Positions 41,260-49,214 of a stretch of DNA of 64,000 nucleotides are shown here, in pieces (within the stretch, counting starts at the first letter, position 1; every line of letters begins with the position of its first letter). Under the pieces are notes generated by a model. That model worked only from the letters and a program-made list of their open reading frames with translations. It was not told where the DNA came from and made no database searches. The translations under genes and the position numbers were made by a program. The stretch is from HIMB114 sp008638005 (GTDB lineage: Bacteria > Pseudomonadota > Alphaproteobacteria > Pelagibacterales > Pelagibacteraceae), in the NCBI GenBank assembly GCA_032681305.1, contig CP136340.1:868001-932000 (forward strand), written 5' to 3'.

Positions 41260-41698
41260 TCACCAAGGTTTTTTAAAACTTAAAGCAGATGATGAAAACG
41301 ACTTAAAAGTTTTCGCAGCTTATTTACAAGATAGTTTAACCAATCCAAGCGACGTCAAATTTTTAAAAAAAAACAAATCCTTCATTTGTCTATTCAACAG
41401 ATTTATGTGGGAGGATGCTGAAAAAGGCGTGTTTAGAGATAATAAAAGAATCAGATCGGCTTTAAAAATTAATGATGTTTTATCTGTAAGGTCAAAAAAA
41501 ATTAATGTTAGACAAAAAAATAAGATATTAGAGTTTTTGACAATTAATATCACGGAAGATAAAAATAAAAATTTTAATATTAACCTTTTATTTTCCGACA
41601 ATATTACTATATCAGTTGTTGCTGAAACGATTAATGCAACTTTAGAAGATTTTTCTGATAGTTGGAAAACTAAAGTAAAACCAATACATAGAATTTGA
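41252..41698 (+). CDS. DUF2948 family protein
   Basis: 148 residues. LKADDENDLKVFAAYLQDSL at the start and FNRFMWEDAEKG followed by RSALKINDVLSVRSKKI are characteristic of DUF2948, a family of unknown function found in alphaproteobacteria between murA and hisD. It overlaps murA by eight bases, and its TGA shares a base with the hisD ATG. Conservation of this position suggests a role in envelope or histidine physiology, but nothing in the sequence tells which. Confidence 0.9.
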   Translation: MLDHQGFLKLKADDENDLKVFAAYLQDSLTNPSDVKFLKKNKSFICLFNRFMWEDAEKGVFRDNKRIRSALKINDVLSVRSKKINVRQKNKILEFLTINITEDKNKNFNINLLFSDNITISVVAETINATLEDFSDSWKTKVKPIHRI

Positions 41699-42987
41699 TG
41701 AAAGTTTTAAATACAAAAAATAAAAATTTTAAAAAAAATTTTGATTTAATTTTAAATTCAAAAAGAAATCAATCGGGTGATAACACCACAATAGTTAAAA
41801 AAATATTAAAAGATATTAATAGAGATGGTGATAAATCTTTATTAAAATATACAAAAAAATTTGATAAAATTAATTTAACTCTAAGCAGAATTCAATTAAG
41901 CAAGAATGAGGTTAATAAGCATATAAAAACTTTAGACTCTAATATTAAAAAATCAATTGATGTAGCATTTGATAGAATTAAAAATTTTCACAAAAGACAA
42001 ATAACTAAAGGGTTCAAATTTAAAGATAAGTATGGAAATCAACTTGGCTATAAAATAAATCCATTGGAAAAAATTGGAGTTTATGTACCAGGTGGAACGG
42101 CAAGCTATCCAAGTACATTATTAATGAATTCTATACCTGCGATAGTTGCGGGTGTAAAAAATATTTATTGTGTGATGCCCACTCCAAACGGAAATATAAA
42201 TGCAGGAGTTTTATACGCTGCAAAAAAATGTAAGATTAAATCGATTTTTAGAGTTGGTGGCGCGCAAGCAATTGGTGCCCTAACTTATGGAACAAAATCA
42301 ATTCCAAAGGTCGATAAGATTGTAGGTCCAGGAAATATTTTTGTGGCAACAGCCAAAAAGGAAGTTTTTGGAACAGTAGGTATTGATATGGTTGCAGGAC
42401 CGTCTGAAATAACAGTTGTAGCCAATGATACTAATAGAGCTGATTGGACCGCAATAGATTTGTTATCACAAGCCGAACATGACGTGTTATCTCAATCAAT
42501 ATTAGTAACCACTAGTGTAAAATTTGCTGACAAAGTTATTAATGCTTTGAGTAAAGAAATTAAAAAGTTACCTCGTAAAAAAATTGCATCTATGAGTTTA
42601 AAGAAATTTGGATGCATTATTATTTGTAAAAATAATAATGAAATTATTGATATAGTTAATCAAATAGCTCCAGAACACTTGGAAATAAAAATAAAAAAAT
42701 CTGAACAACTTGAAAAAAAAATAACTAATGCTGGATCAATATTTTTAGGAGAATATAGTCCTGAAGCAATAGGAGATTACTTAGCAGGACCCAACCATGT
42801 TCTTCCAACCTCTGGTTCAGCTAGATTCGCTTCAGGTTTATCTGTAAATGATTTTTTAAAAAGAACTTCATTAATTAAATGCTCTAAAAGAGGCGTTGAA
42901 AAAATTGGACAAATGGCTATAAACCTTGCAAACTATGAAGGCTTGCATGCACATGCGATGTCAGTCAAAAAAAGATTAGGAAATTGA
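41698..42987 (+). CDS. hisD: Histidinol dehydrogenase
   Basis: 429 residues. Two-step NAD-linked oxidation of histidinol to histidine, the last step of the pathway. KIGVYVPGGTASYPSTLLM, GGAQAIGALTYGT, KIVGPGNIFVATAKK, IDMVAGPSEI, AEHDVLSQSI and PNHVLPTSGSARF cover the substrate, zinc and NAD sites. ATG 41698 overlaps the DUF2948 stop (TGATG); a TTG three bases earlier is also in frame. The infA start overlaps its stop in the same way. Confidence 0.97.
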   Translation: MKVLNTKNKNFKKNFDLILNSKRNQSGDNTTIVKKILKDINRDGDKSLLKYTKKFDKINLTLSRIQLSKNEVNKHIKTLDSNIKKSIDVAFDRIKNFHKRQITKGFKFKDKYGNQLGYKINPLEKIGVYVPGGTASYPSTLLMNSIPAIVAGVKNIYCVMPTPNGNINAGVLYAAKKCKIKSIFRVGGAQAIGALTYGTKSIPKVDKIVGPGNIFVATAKKEVFGTVGIDMVAGPSEITVVANDTNRADWTAIDLLSQAEHDVLSQSILVTTSVKFADKVINALSKEIKKLPRKKIASMSLKKFGCIIICKNNNEIIDIVNQIAPEHLEIKIKKSEQLEKKITNAGSIFLGEYSPEAIGDYLAGPNHVLPTSGSARFASGLSVNDFLKRTSLIKCSKRGVEKIGQMAINLANYEGLHAHAMSVKKRLGN

Positions 42988-43205
42988 TGGCTAAAGAAGA
43001 AATGATAGAGTTCAAGGGGAAAGTAACCGAGTTACTTCCTAACGCTACATTTAGAGTTAAATTAGAAAATGATCATGAAATTTTAGCTCATACATCTGGT
43101 AAATTAAGAAAAAATAGAATTAGAGTTTTAGCAGGTGATACCGTTTTAGTAGAGGTAACGCCATATGACCTTACAAAAGGTAGAATAACTTTTAGGCTTA
43201 AATAA
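42987..43205 (+). CDS. infA: Translation initiation factor IF-1
   Basis: 72 residues, a single OB-fold S1-like domain. MIEFKGKVTELLPNATFRV, LAHTSGKLRKNRIRV and GDTVLVEVTPYDLTKGRI match IF-1 along its whole length. ATG 42987 overlaps the hisD stop as TGATG; an in-frame TTG at 42984 would add only one residue. Position between hisD and maf is conserved in alphaproteobacteria. Confidence 0.97.
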   Translation: MAKEEMIEFKGKVTELLPNATFRVKLENDHEILAHTSGKLRKNRIRVLAGDTVLVEVTPYDLTKGRITFRLK

Positions 43206-43211
43206 ATATTT

Positions 43212-43781
43212 TTGATCCCAAAATTAATTTTAGCTAGTGCATCTCCAAGAAGGCTAGAATTACTCAAAAATGTAAAAATAAATCCTGACATTATTCATCC
43301 AGCAAATATTGACGAAACTATTAAAAAAAAAGAAAAATCAAATCTTTATTTAAAGAGGATCAGCCTAGAAAAAGCTTTGAATGTACAAGAAAAGTATAAA
43401 GAAGACATTATTTTAGCAGCTGATACCATTGTCTCTACTAACCAAAAAATTATAGGAAAGCCCATAGATGATAAAGAAGCGGTAAAAACCTTAAAGTTTT
43501 TATCTGGTAGAAATCACAATGTTAAAACAGGAATTTGCGTCTTATTTAAAAATAAAAAAAAATTTAAAATTGTCAGTACCAAAATAAAATTTAAATCACT
43601 CCATCAAAAAGAAATTGATGATTATATAAAAACTAAAGAATGGATAGATAAAGCGGGGTCATACGCCATTCAAGGATACGCAGAAAGATTTATAATTAAA
43701 ATTATTGGTTCTTATTCAAATGTTGTTGGCCTACCGCTATATGAAACAATCAATATGCTAAAAAGCCTTAAGAATTTTTAA
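43212..43781 (+). CDS. maf: Maf-family nucleoside triphosphate pyrophosphatase
   Basis: 189 residues; hydrolyses non-canonical or specific NTPs and influences septation. LASASPRRLELLKN, AADTIVS, GKPIDDKEA, LSGRNHNVKTG and KAGSYAIQGYAERF are the family motifs, complete to the end. No ATG exists before the conserved LILASASPRR, so translation must begin at a TTG at 43212, six bases after the infA stop. It is the last gene before tRNA-Phe, 39 bases downstream. Confidence 0.92.
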   Translation: MIPKLILASASPRRLELLKNVKINPDIIHPANIDETIKKKEKSNLYLKRISLEKALNVQEKYKEDIILAADTIVSTNQKIIGKPIDDKEAVKTLKFLSGRNHNVKTGICVLFKNKKKFKIVSTKIKFKSLHQKEIDDYIKTKEWIDKAGSYAIQGYAERFIIKIIGSYSNVVGLPLYETINMLKSLKNF

Positions 43782-43820
43782 TTGATTAATTGATTAATTT
43801 ATGAAAAAAGCCTGTTTGTT

Positions 43821-43896
43821 GGTCTCGTAGCTCAGTTGGTAGAGCAGAGCCCTGAAAAGGCTTGTGTCGCTGGTTCAATTCCAGCCGAGACCACCA
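43821..43896 (+). tRNA. tRNA-Phe (GAA)
   Basis: 76 bases with encoded CCA. The acceptor GGTCTCG pairs with CGAGACC, discriminator A; the anticodon arm GAGCC/GGCTT holds loop CTGAAAA with anticodon GAA. The D-arm GCTCAGTTGGTAGAGC and T-arm GCTGG/CCAGC are standard. Confidence 0.97.
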
Positions 43897-43940
43897 CGTA
43901 ACACTTGAAATTTTTTTTAATATATTTATTAACTCTAAAA

Positions 43941-44006
43941 ATGAAAAATATAGTTTTAAAACATTCTCATCATCATTTTCATGCTAAGCATGGGCTTGGC
44001 AATTAA
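43941..44006 (+). CDS. Histidine-rich leader peptide of the tRNA-His-hisS-hisZ-hisG operon
   Basis: A 21-codon open frame, ATG 43941 to TAA 44004-44006. Histidine codons (all CAT) occupy positions 8, 10, 11, 12, 14 and 17, that is six of ten codons in the stretch HSHHHFHAKH. It ends 43 bases before tRNA-His and about 125 before hisS, hisZ and hisG. A short peptide with clustered codons for the amino acid handled by the downstream genes is the hallmark of translational attenuation, as in the enteric his operon. Two alternative hairpins overlap its end. No Shine-Dalgarno is evident, and I see no U-run terminator, so the mechanism is not established. Confidence 0.65.
   Translation: MKNIVLKHSHHHFHAKHGLGN
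43983..44000 (+). promoter_or_regulatory. Hairpin at the end of the histidine leader
   Basis: GCTAAGC and GCTTGGC pair over seven positions (one G-U) around ATGG. A competing small hairpin, CATGC-TAA-GCATG at 43980-43992, shares the first arm, so the two cannot form together. A ribosome paused on the histidine codons would cover this region. The following 49 bases are AT-rich without a U-run, so a classic intrinsic attenuator is not visible. Confidence 0.4.
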
Positions 44007-44049
44007 CTATATATTTAACAAATAAATAATAATATAAACTTTAACAAAT

Positions 44050-44126
44050 GCAGCTGTAGCTCAGTTAGTTAGAGCGCCTGTCTGTGGAACAGGAGGTCGT
44101 TGGTGCAACTCCAACCAGCTGTACCA
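44050..44126 (+). tRNA. tRNA-His (GTG), lacking encoded G-1 and with A73
   Basis: 77 bases with encoded CCA. The acceptor GCAGCTG pairs with CAGCTGT, giving a G1-U72 wobble; the anticodon arm CCTGT/ACAGG holds loop CTGTGGA, anticodon GTG. The discriminator is A73 and the preceding genomic base is T, so the near-universal G-1:C73 pair of histidine tRNAs is not encoded. This is the state known from a large clade of alphaproteobacteria with a matching HisRS. hisS begins five bases after the CCA. Confidence 0.95.
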
Positions 44127-44131
44127 AAATA

Positions 44132-45556
44132 ATGAATAAAAAAATAAGCAAGCCGCCCGTCGATTTACCAGGTGGCTTTATCGATAGAAAAGAAAAAGAA
44201 CTGGTTATAAGAGATTTCTTAATTAAGCAGATTAAGGAGGTTATGAAAAAATATGGCTTTGAGTTTTTAGAAACGCCAAGTTTTGAATATACAGAAAGTT
44301 TAGGTAAATTTTTGCCAGACAAAGATAGGCCATCAGAAGGTGTATTTTCTTTTGAAGATAGTAAAAAGTGGTTATCGTTAAGATATGATTTAACCGCACC
44401 CCTTGCACGTTTTACTGCAAAAAATTTTGATAATCTACCACGTCCTTTTAAGCGATATCAGTTGGGTACAGTATGGAGAAATGAAAAACCTGGACCAGGT
44501 CGTTTCAGAGAATTTTTACAATTTGATGCTGACTATGTTGGAACAAGTAATTTATTAGCAGATAGTGAATTGTGCGTTTTGATTTCAGAAATTTTAGAAA
44601 AATGTGGTTTAGCAAATAATGAATTTAATATTAAAATTTCAAATCGAAAATTGTCAAAAGGGTTACTTGAAGAGCTTAATGTTACTGATCAAAATCAACA
44701 ATCAATCTCATTAAGAGCCATTGATAAATTAGATCGAGTTGGAATTGAAGGGGTGAGATTATTGCTTGGCAAAGGTAGAAAAGATAAATCAGGTGATTTC
44801 ACTGATGGTGCACAGCTAGAAGAAAACCAAATTAAAAAAATTATAGAATTTTTAAACTCAAAAGACCTTAATCAACTTGAACAAATTGGATGTAAAAATA
44901 AACTATTTGAAGAAGGAATTAACGAATTAAAGCAAATAGTTAAAAACTTCGATTTTTTTAAATTTAATAATTTTAAAATTGATCCAACTGTAGTTCGAGG
45001 TCTTGAATACTATACTGGACCAATTTTTGAAGCTGAACTTACTTTTAAAGTTAAAAATGAAAAGGGAGTAGAAATTGAATTTGGTTCTATTGGTGGAGGT
45101 GGACGATACGATGATTTAGTAAAAAGATTCAAAAATCAAGAGTGTCCGGCAACTGGAATTTCTATTGGCTTAGATCGCTTGTTATATGCATTAAATCAAA
45201 AAAACATTTTTAATTTTAATCAAAAGAGTCCAGTTTTAATTTGTGTATTAGATGAAAAGTATATGGATTATTATTTTAAAATTTTAAATTTATTAAGATT
45301 AAATAACATTAATTCTGAAATTTATTCAGGATCTTCTAACTTTAAAGCGCAATTGAAATATGCAGATAAAAGAAATTGCAAATATGTAATTATTTGTGGT
45401 GAAGACGAGGTTTCAAAAGAACTCATAACGTTAAAAAATTTAGTAATAGGCAGTAAAGTATCAGAAGACATTAAATCTAGAGAAGACTGGACTCAATCCA
45501 AAGATGCGCAAAAAACTTTTGCTTTTTCAAATTTGTTAAAAGAAATGTCCAAATAA
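44132..45556 (+). CDS. hisS: Histidyl-tRNA synthetase, alphaproteobacterial type
   Basis: 474 residues. Class II motifs include LSLRYDLTAPLARF and RPFKRYQLGTVWRNEKPG; the histidine-specific segments are VVRGLEYYTGPIFEAEL, in place of the common G-L-D-Y-Y-x-x-T-x-F-E, and FGSIGGGGRYDDLV. The EYYTGPIFEAE form is the variant that goes with tRNA-His lacking G-1, and that tRNA gene lies directly upstream. The frame runs back into the tRNA to 44084, but ATG 44132, giving MNKKISKPPVDLPGGF, is the sensible start. Two bases separate it from hisZ. Confidence 0.96.
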   Translation: MNKKISKPPVDLPGGFIDRKEKELVIRDFLIKQIKEVMKKYGFEFLETPSFEYTESLGKFLPDKDRPSEGVFSFEDSKKWLSLRYDLTAPLARFTAKNFDNLPRPFKRYQLGTVWRNEKPGPGRFREFLQFDADYVGTSNLLADSELCVLISEILEKCGLANNEFNIKISNRKLSKGLLEELNVTDQNQQSISLRAIDKLDRVGIEGVRLLLGKGRKDKSGDFTDGAQLEENQIKKIIEFLNSKDLNQLEQIGCKNKLFEEGINELKQIVKNFDFFKFNNFKIDPTVVRGLEYYTGPIFEAELTFKVKNEKGVEIEFGSIGGGGRYDDLVKRFKNQECPATGISIGLDRLLYALNQKNIFNFNQKSPVLICVLDEKYMDYYFKILNLLRLNNINSEIYSGSSNFKAQLKYADKRNCKYVIICGEDEVSKELITLKNLVIGSKVSEDIKSREDWTQSKDAQKTFAFSNLLKEMSK

Positions 45557-45558
45557 AG

Positions 45559-46623
45559 ATGTCAAAAGCTTTAATAAATAAAAAAAATAAAGAAAATATT
45601 TCAAAAAAAATATTAAATATTTTCAAAAAAAAAGGTTTTGATTTTATTGATCTTGATATTGTCATAGATACCGATCTTCTTACCAGGCGTTCTGGTGAGG
45701 GTTTTAAAAAATATGCTTTAAATTTTAGGGATAAGTCTGGAAAAGAAATTAGTCTAAGACCGGATTTAACCATTGCTACTGCGATTCAATATATACAAAG
45801 TAAAAAAACAGGAACTGCAAAACTGTCATATTTTGGATCAGCTTTTCGATTGAACAAAAAAGGCGATTTAAATGTTTTTGATCAAATTGGATGCGAAATA
45901 ATTAATTCTAAATCATCACCTGAATATTTAGTTTTATCTACAGTTTTATCTGTATTTAAAAAATTTAAAAAAAACAAAATTACAGTAAATGACTTGGGCC
46001 TATTCCAGGGTTTAATTAATTCTTTAAATTTACCTCAGAGATGGAAATTAAGGTTAATCAGACATTATTCTAGAAAAGAATATTTTGATGAACTCTTAAA
46101 GCGACTAGATACTAATTACGACCTAGATAATGAAAAAATCAAAATTGATTATGACAGGTTAGAAGTTTTAAAAAAAATGGATTTCAATAAGATGATTGGT
46201 AGTCGTTCAGTTAAAGAAATTATTGAAAGATTTGAAAAGAAAATAAAGGACCCAAGAGATAATTTTAAGGGAAGCCAAAGTGTTAAAATTATTAAAGAAT
46301 TTTTAAAACTAAATATGCCTTTGAGTAAATCAGCGAACATTATAAAAAAATTTGTTGAAAAAAATAATTTAAAAATAAAAAACATCAGTCAAATTTTATT
46401 AAAATTGAATAATTTAAATAAAAAATTGGGTCCTAATAAAGATATTATCTTTGATACTAAGTTTGGAAGAGAAACTCAATATTATACTGGTTTTGCCTTT
46501 TCAGTTTGTAGTCAAAATAAAGAATTGGCAAGAGGGGGTGAATATAACAATTTAATTAAAACATTAGGTGGAAAGCAAACCCCAGCCTTTGGTGCCGCAA
46601 TATATTTAAACCAACTGATATGA
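45559..46623 (+). CDS. hisZ: ATP phosphoribosyltransferase regulatory subunit
   Basis: 354 residues, a HisRS paralogue without tRNA charging activity that is required by short-form HisG. ISLRPDLTIATAIQYI, YFGSAFRLNKKGDLNVFDQIGCE and the C-terminal YYTGFAFSVCS, then RGGEYNNLIKTLGG, show the synthetase-like fold with active-site changes. It is followed by hisG with an ATGA overlap, so the two subunits are co-translated. The middle region is diverged, as is usual for HisZ. Confidence 0.92.
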   Translation: MSKALINKKNKENISKKILNIFKKKGFDFIDLDIVIDTDLLTRRSGEGFKKYALNFRDKSGKEISLRPDLTIATAIQYIQSKKTGTAKLSYFGSAFRLNKKGDLNVFDQIGCEIINSKSSPEYLVLSTVLSVFKKFKKNKITVNDLGLFQGLINSLNLPQRWKLRLIRHYSRKEYFDELLKRLDTNYDLDNEKIKIDYDRLEVLKKMDFNKMIGSRSVKEIIERFEKKIKDPRDNFKGSQSVKIIKEFLKLNMPLSKSANIIKKFVEKNNLKIKNISQILLKLNNLNKKLGPNKDIIFDTKFGRETQYYTGFAFSVCSQNKELARGGEYNNLIKTLGGKQTPAFGAAIYLNQLI

Positions 46624-47282
46624 ATAAAATAAAATTAGGATTACCCAGCAAAGGAAGGCTCAAAGATGAAAGTATAAATTTATTTTCTTCAAAAAATTTA
46701 AATATTCAAAATACAAACTCTAGAAATTATTTTTTTAATTTTGAGGAAAACGATAATTTTGATGGTATTTTTTTACACGCTAGAGAGATCATCGAGAGAA
46801 TTAGCGATGGGACTCTAGATGCAGGTATATCAGGTTTAGATCTTTTGATGGAGTTTCCAGATGAGTACCAAAATAATATTAAAATTTTAAAAAAATTAGA
46901 TTTTGGTTTTGCTGATTTAGTTGTGGCTGTACCTAATGATTGGTTGGATATACAAAACATTGCAGATTTAGAAGAAGTAAGTTTTGAATTTAAAGAAAAG
47001 TATAATCGTAGAATGAGAGTGGCTACAAAATATCCAAAATTAACCGAAGAATTTTTATTATCTAGAGGTGTAATCGAATTTAAAATAGTTGGAAGTTTGG
47101 GAGCTACAGAATCTTATCCTTTTACAGGTTCTGCTGAATTAATAACTGATATTACTTCAACTGGTTCAACACTAAAAGAAAATAACTTAAGAATAATTTC
47201 TGATGGAAAAATACTAAAAAGTTCGGCTTGTCTACTTGTTTCGAAAAAGTTTAAAGGAAAAGAGTTGGATATATTTAGATAA
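46620..47282 (+). CDS. hisG: ATP phosphoribosyltransferase catalytic subunit, short form
   Basis: 220 residues, lacking the C-terminal regulatory domain of long HisG, consistent with dependence on HisZ. It makes phosphoribosyl-ATP, the first step of histidine synthesis. IKLGLPSKGRLKDESINLF, DAGISGLDLLMEF, DFGFADLVVAVP, MRVATKYPKLTEEFL and the PRPP loop ELITDITSTGSTLKENNL are present. It ends one base before a strong terminator and closes the histidine unit. Confidence 0.95.
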   Translation: MNKIKLGLPSKGRLKDESINLFSSKNLNIQNTNSRNYFFNFEENDNFDGIFLHAREIIERISDGTLDAGISGLDLLMEFPDEYQNNIKILKKLDFGFADLVVAVPNDWLDIQNIADLEEVSFEFKEKYNRRMRVATKYPKLTEEFLLSRGVIEFKIVGSLGATESYPFTGSAELITDITSTGSTLKENNLRIISDGKILKSSACLLVSKKFKGKELDIFR

Positions 47283-47312
47283 AAAAAAGCCCGGCAAATA
47301 CCGGGCTTTTTT
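47283..47312 (+). terminator. Intrinsic terminator after hisG
   Basis: AGCCCGG and CCGGGCT form a perfect 7-bp GC-rich stem around CAAATA, preceded by A-run and followed by a T-run, directly after the hisG stop. The flanking A and T tracts can extend the stem. Confidence 0.93.
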
Positions 47313-47327
47313 GAATTTGGTTTGGAA

Positions 47328-47438
47328 TTACATACGCTTCAGATGTTCAAATAATTACTGATTTATCTATCTTTTCTTAAAATTGTTCATCACTGTTCAT
47401 CACTTTTAGTAAGCAATTCAAAAGGAACTCAAAAGATG
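47328..47438. repeat. 111-bp direct repeat, copy A
   Basis: Aligns without gaps to 49051-49161, 94 of 111 bases identical by hand. The central 26 bases from 47372 and the last 19 bases are identical. Inside are an exact 10-base tandem, GTTCATCACT twice (47385-47404), and a spaced pair TTCAAAAG/CTCAAAAG with an 11-base period (47417-47435). It sits just after the hisG terminator and before the accessory gene at 47520. Helically phased short repeats suggest protein binding, such as a recombinase or regulator. Confidence 0.85.
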
Positions 47439-47519
47439 TGTTCATTGAAATTTGTATTAGATTACAAAATATGTTTAATTTTAAGCACTAAAAGAATAAT
47501 TTCTATTTTTATATCAACA

Positions 47520-48971
47520 ATGAATAGTATGAATGATTTTGAAAAAGCAAAACAATTGTTTCAACAAGGATTAAATGATTTACAAGATAAAAACTATGAT
47601 TATGCTGAGGAAAAACTTTTAGAATGTTTAAAGTTAGTACCTAACAGAATTTCAACACTTCAAAATTTAATTGCTATATATATTGTTACAGAACAGAAGA
47701 ATAAATTAAAAGAAATATTAAATTCTCACAAACATTTAATTAATGAGCACGAAATACAATATGGTTTTGCTTTTGATCAATACTTTGATAAAAATTATTC
47801 TAAGTCAATTGAAATCTGTAAAAAATTAATAAATCTAGAAAACTTCAAATATTCTATTATTGATTTATTAGCATCAAATTTTAAAAAGAAAAAATTATTT
47901 TTACAATCTTTAAAGATATATAAAAAAAAATTAAAAGAAAAAAAAGATTATTTAATTTACTACAATATTGGTACTCTTTTTTTAGATTTAGGTCGAATTA
48001 ATAAAGCAATATATTATTTTAAAAAAAGTGAAAATTTAAAAAAAATTGATAACTCAAATTTATGGAATTTATCATTATGTTATCTAACCTTGGGAAATTT
48101 GGACAAAGGATTTGAGTTATATGAGTACAGATGGTTAAAAAAAATTAACAAACCAATAAAAAAATTTGAGAACATCAAAACTCCATTAAATACCAATGAG
48201 ATCATTAATAGAAATATTTTAATATCTGATGAACAAGGATTGGGAGATACTATACAATTTTCTAGATTTGTAATTGAATTATTAAAATATACAAAGAAAA
48301 TTACTTTTGTTGTTAATGCTAAACTTGTAAAATTATTATCAAATTTAGATAAAAATATTTATGTTATTGAGTATAATGATTTAAAAACAAACGATTTTGA
48401 TTTTCACTTATCATTATGTAGTTTGCCCGTATTTCTGAGAATTAAAGATATAAATGATATCAATTATTATCCTCTAAATTTTGATAATAACAATAAAATA
48501 TGTTTTGATAAAAATAATATTAATATTGGTTTATCATGGTCAGGTAATCCAAATTTTCACTTAGATGAATATAGATCTATACCATTTAAAAATTTTAAAG
48601 AAATTTTGAATATTAAAAGAATAAATTTCTTTAAGTTATCTCAAAATGTTAGAAATCAGGAGTTTTGGGATTATCATTCATTTTCAAATTTGTTTGATTT
48701 TGGTGATAAATCTCTTTTTGAAGTATCTGGAGTTATGAAGGAACTTGATTTAGTTATTTCCTCAGATACATCAATTATTCATTTGGCAGGAATATTAAAT
48801 ATTAAATCTATTTTATTATTAAACTATAATTCAGATTGGAGATGGTTTCACGATAAAAAAAAAACTGTTTGGTATCCATCTGTTGAAATTATTAAACAAA
48901 AAACTTTTAATTCATGGGATTATGTTTTTTATAAATTAAAAGAAAGAATAGAAAAATTAACTTACAAATAA
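47520..48971 (+). CDS. TPR protein with C-terminal GT9-like glycosyltransferase domain
   Basis: About 483 residues. The first part is tetratricopeptide-like helical repeats (for example MNDFEKAKQLFQQGL and YYNIGTLFLDLGRINKAIYY). The C-terminal part resembles glycosyltransferase family 9 modules found fused to TPRs: ISDEQGLGDTIQFSRFV, NIGLSWSGNPNFH and ISSDTSIIHLAGIL. Likely modifies protein or surface glycan; substrate unknown. The frame is open from ATG 47436 inside repeat A, but those 28 residues are hydrophobic and not TPR-like, so ATG 47520 (or 47529) is preferred. A/T-rich codon use is even stronger than in neighbouring core genes. It is bounded by two terminators and by repeats, so it is probably an accessory insertion. 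Confidence 0.8.
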   Translation: MNSMNDFEKAKQLFQQGLNDLQDKNYDYAEEKLLECLKLVPNRISTLQNLIAIYIVTEQKNKLKEILNSHKHLINEHEIQYGFAFDQYFDKNYSKSIEICKKLINLENFKYSIIDLLASNFKKKKLFLQSLKIYKKKLKEKKDYLIYYNIGTLFLDLGRINKAIYYFKKSENLKKIDNSNLWNLSLCYLTLGNLDKGFELYEYRWLKKINKPIKKFENIKTPLNTNEIINRNILISDEQGLGDTIQFSRFVIELLKYTKKITFVVNAKLVKLLSNLDKNIYVIEYNDLKTNDFDFHLSLCSLPVFLRIKDINDINYYPLNFDNNNKICFDKNNINIGLSWSGNPNFHLDEYRSIPFKNFKEILNIKRINFFKLSQNVRNQEFWDYHSFSNLFDFGDKSLFEVSGVMKELDLVISSDTSIIHLAGILNIKSILLLNYNSDWRWFHDKKKTVWYPSVEIIKQKTFNSWDYVFYKLKERIEKLTYK

Positions 48972-48972
48972 A

Positions 48973-49009
48973 AACCCCCAGAAATTTCTTTCTGAGGGTT
49001 TCTAATTTG
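48973..49009 (+). terminator. Intrinsic terminator after the TPR-glycosyltransferase gene
   Basis: AACCC then CAGAAA pair with TTTCTG then GGGTT around a TTTC loop, with one C-A mismatch, followed by TCTAATTT. It begins two bases after the gene's stop. Confidence 0.8.
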
Positions 49010-49050
49010 TTTAACTTTTGTATTTAGAGTGTTCTGGTCGGGGAACCGTA

Positions 49051-49161
49051 TTACATATACTTTAGGTGTCTAAATAATTACTGATTTACTTAAGTTTTCT
49101 TAAAATTGTTCATCACTGTTAATCACTTTTTGGGTTAAATTCAAAAGGAACTCAAAAGATG
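49051..49161. repeat. 111-bp direct repeat, copy B
   Basis: Second copy, offset 1723 bases from copy A, 94/111 identical with no gaps. The 10-base tandem is GTTCATCACT/GTTAATCACT (49108-49127), one base different from copy A. It again lies downstream of a terminator and upstream of an accessory gene (49215). The ATG at its end is followed by a stop two codons later, so the repeat does not encode a shared protein start. Confidence 0.85.
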
Positions 49162-49214
49162 ACTTAACATACTATCTTTATTAATAATTTTTATATTAAT
49201 GGTATTTTATTTAT

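Noticed and set aside
43781..43796. ATTGATTA tandem pair after maf
   Set aside because: Two 8-base units in AT-rich sequence are within what chance would give, and no function is suggested.
44084..44131. Extension of hisS through the tRNA-His gene
   Set aside because: The residues come from tRNA sequence; the HisRS N-terminus fits ATG 44132.
47436..47519. TPR-glycosyltransferase start at the ATG ending repeat A
   Set aside because: The 28 residues are not TPR-like, and the matching ATG in repeat B is followed by a stop after two codons, so the ATG belongs to the repeat.
47328..49161. Integron attC sites or CRISPR repeats
   Set aside because: Only two long copies exist, 1.7 kb apart, with no spacer pattern, no attC-like core with internal symmetry and no integrase or cas gene nearby.
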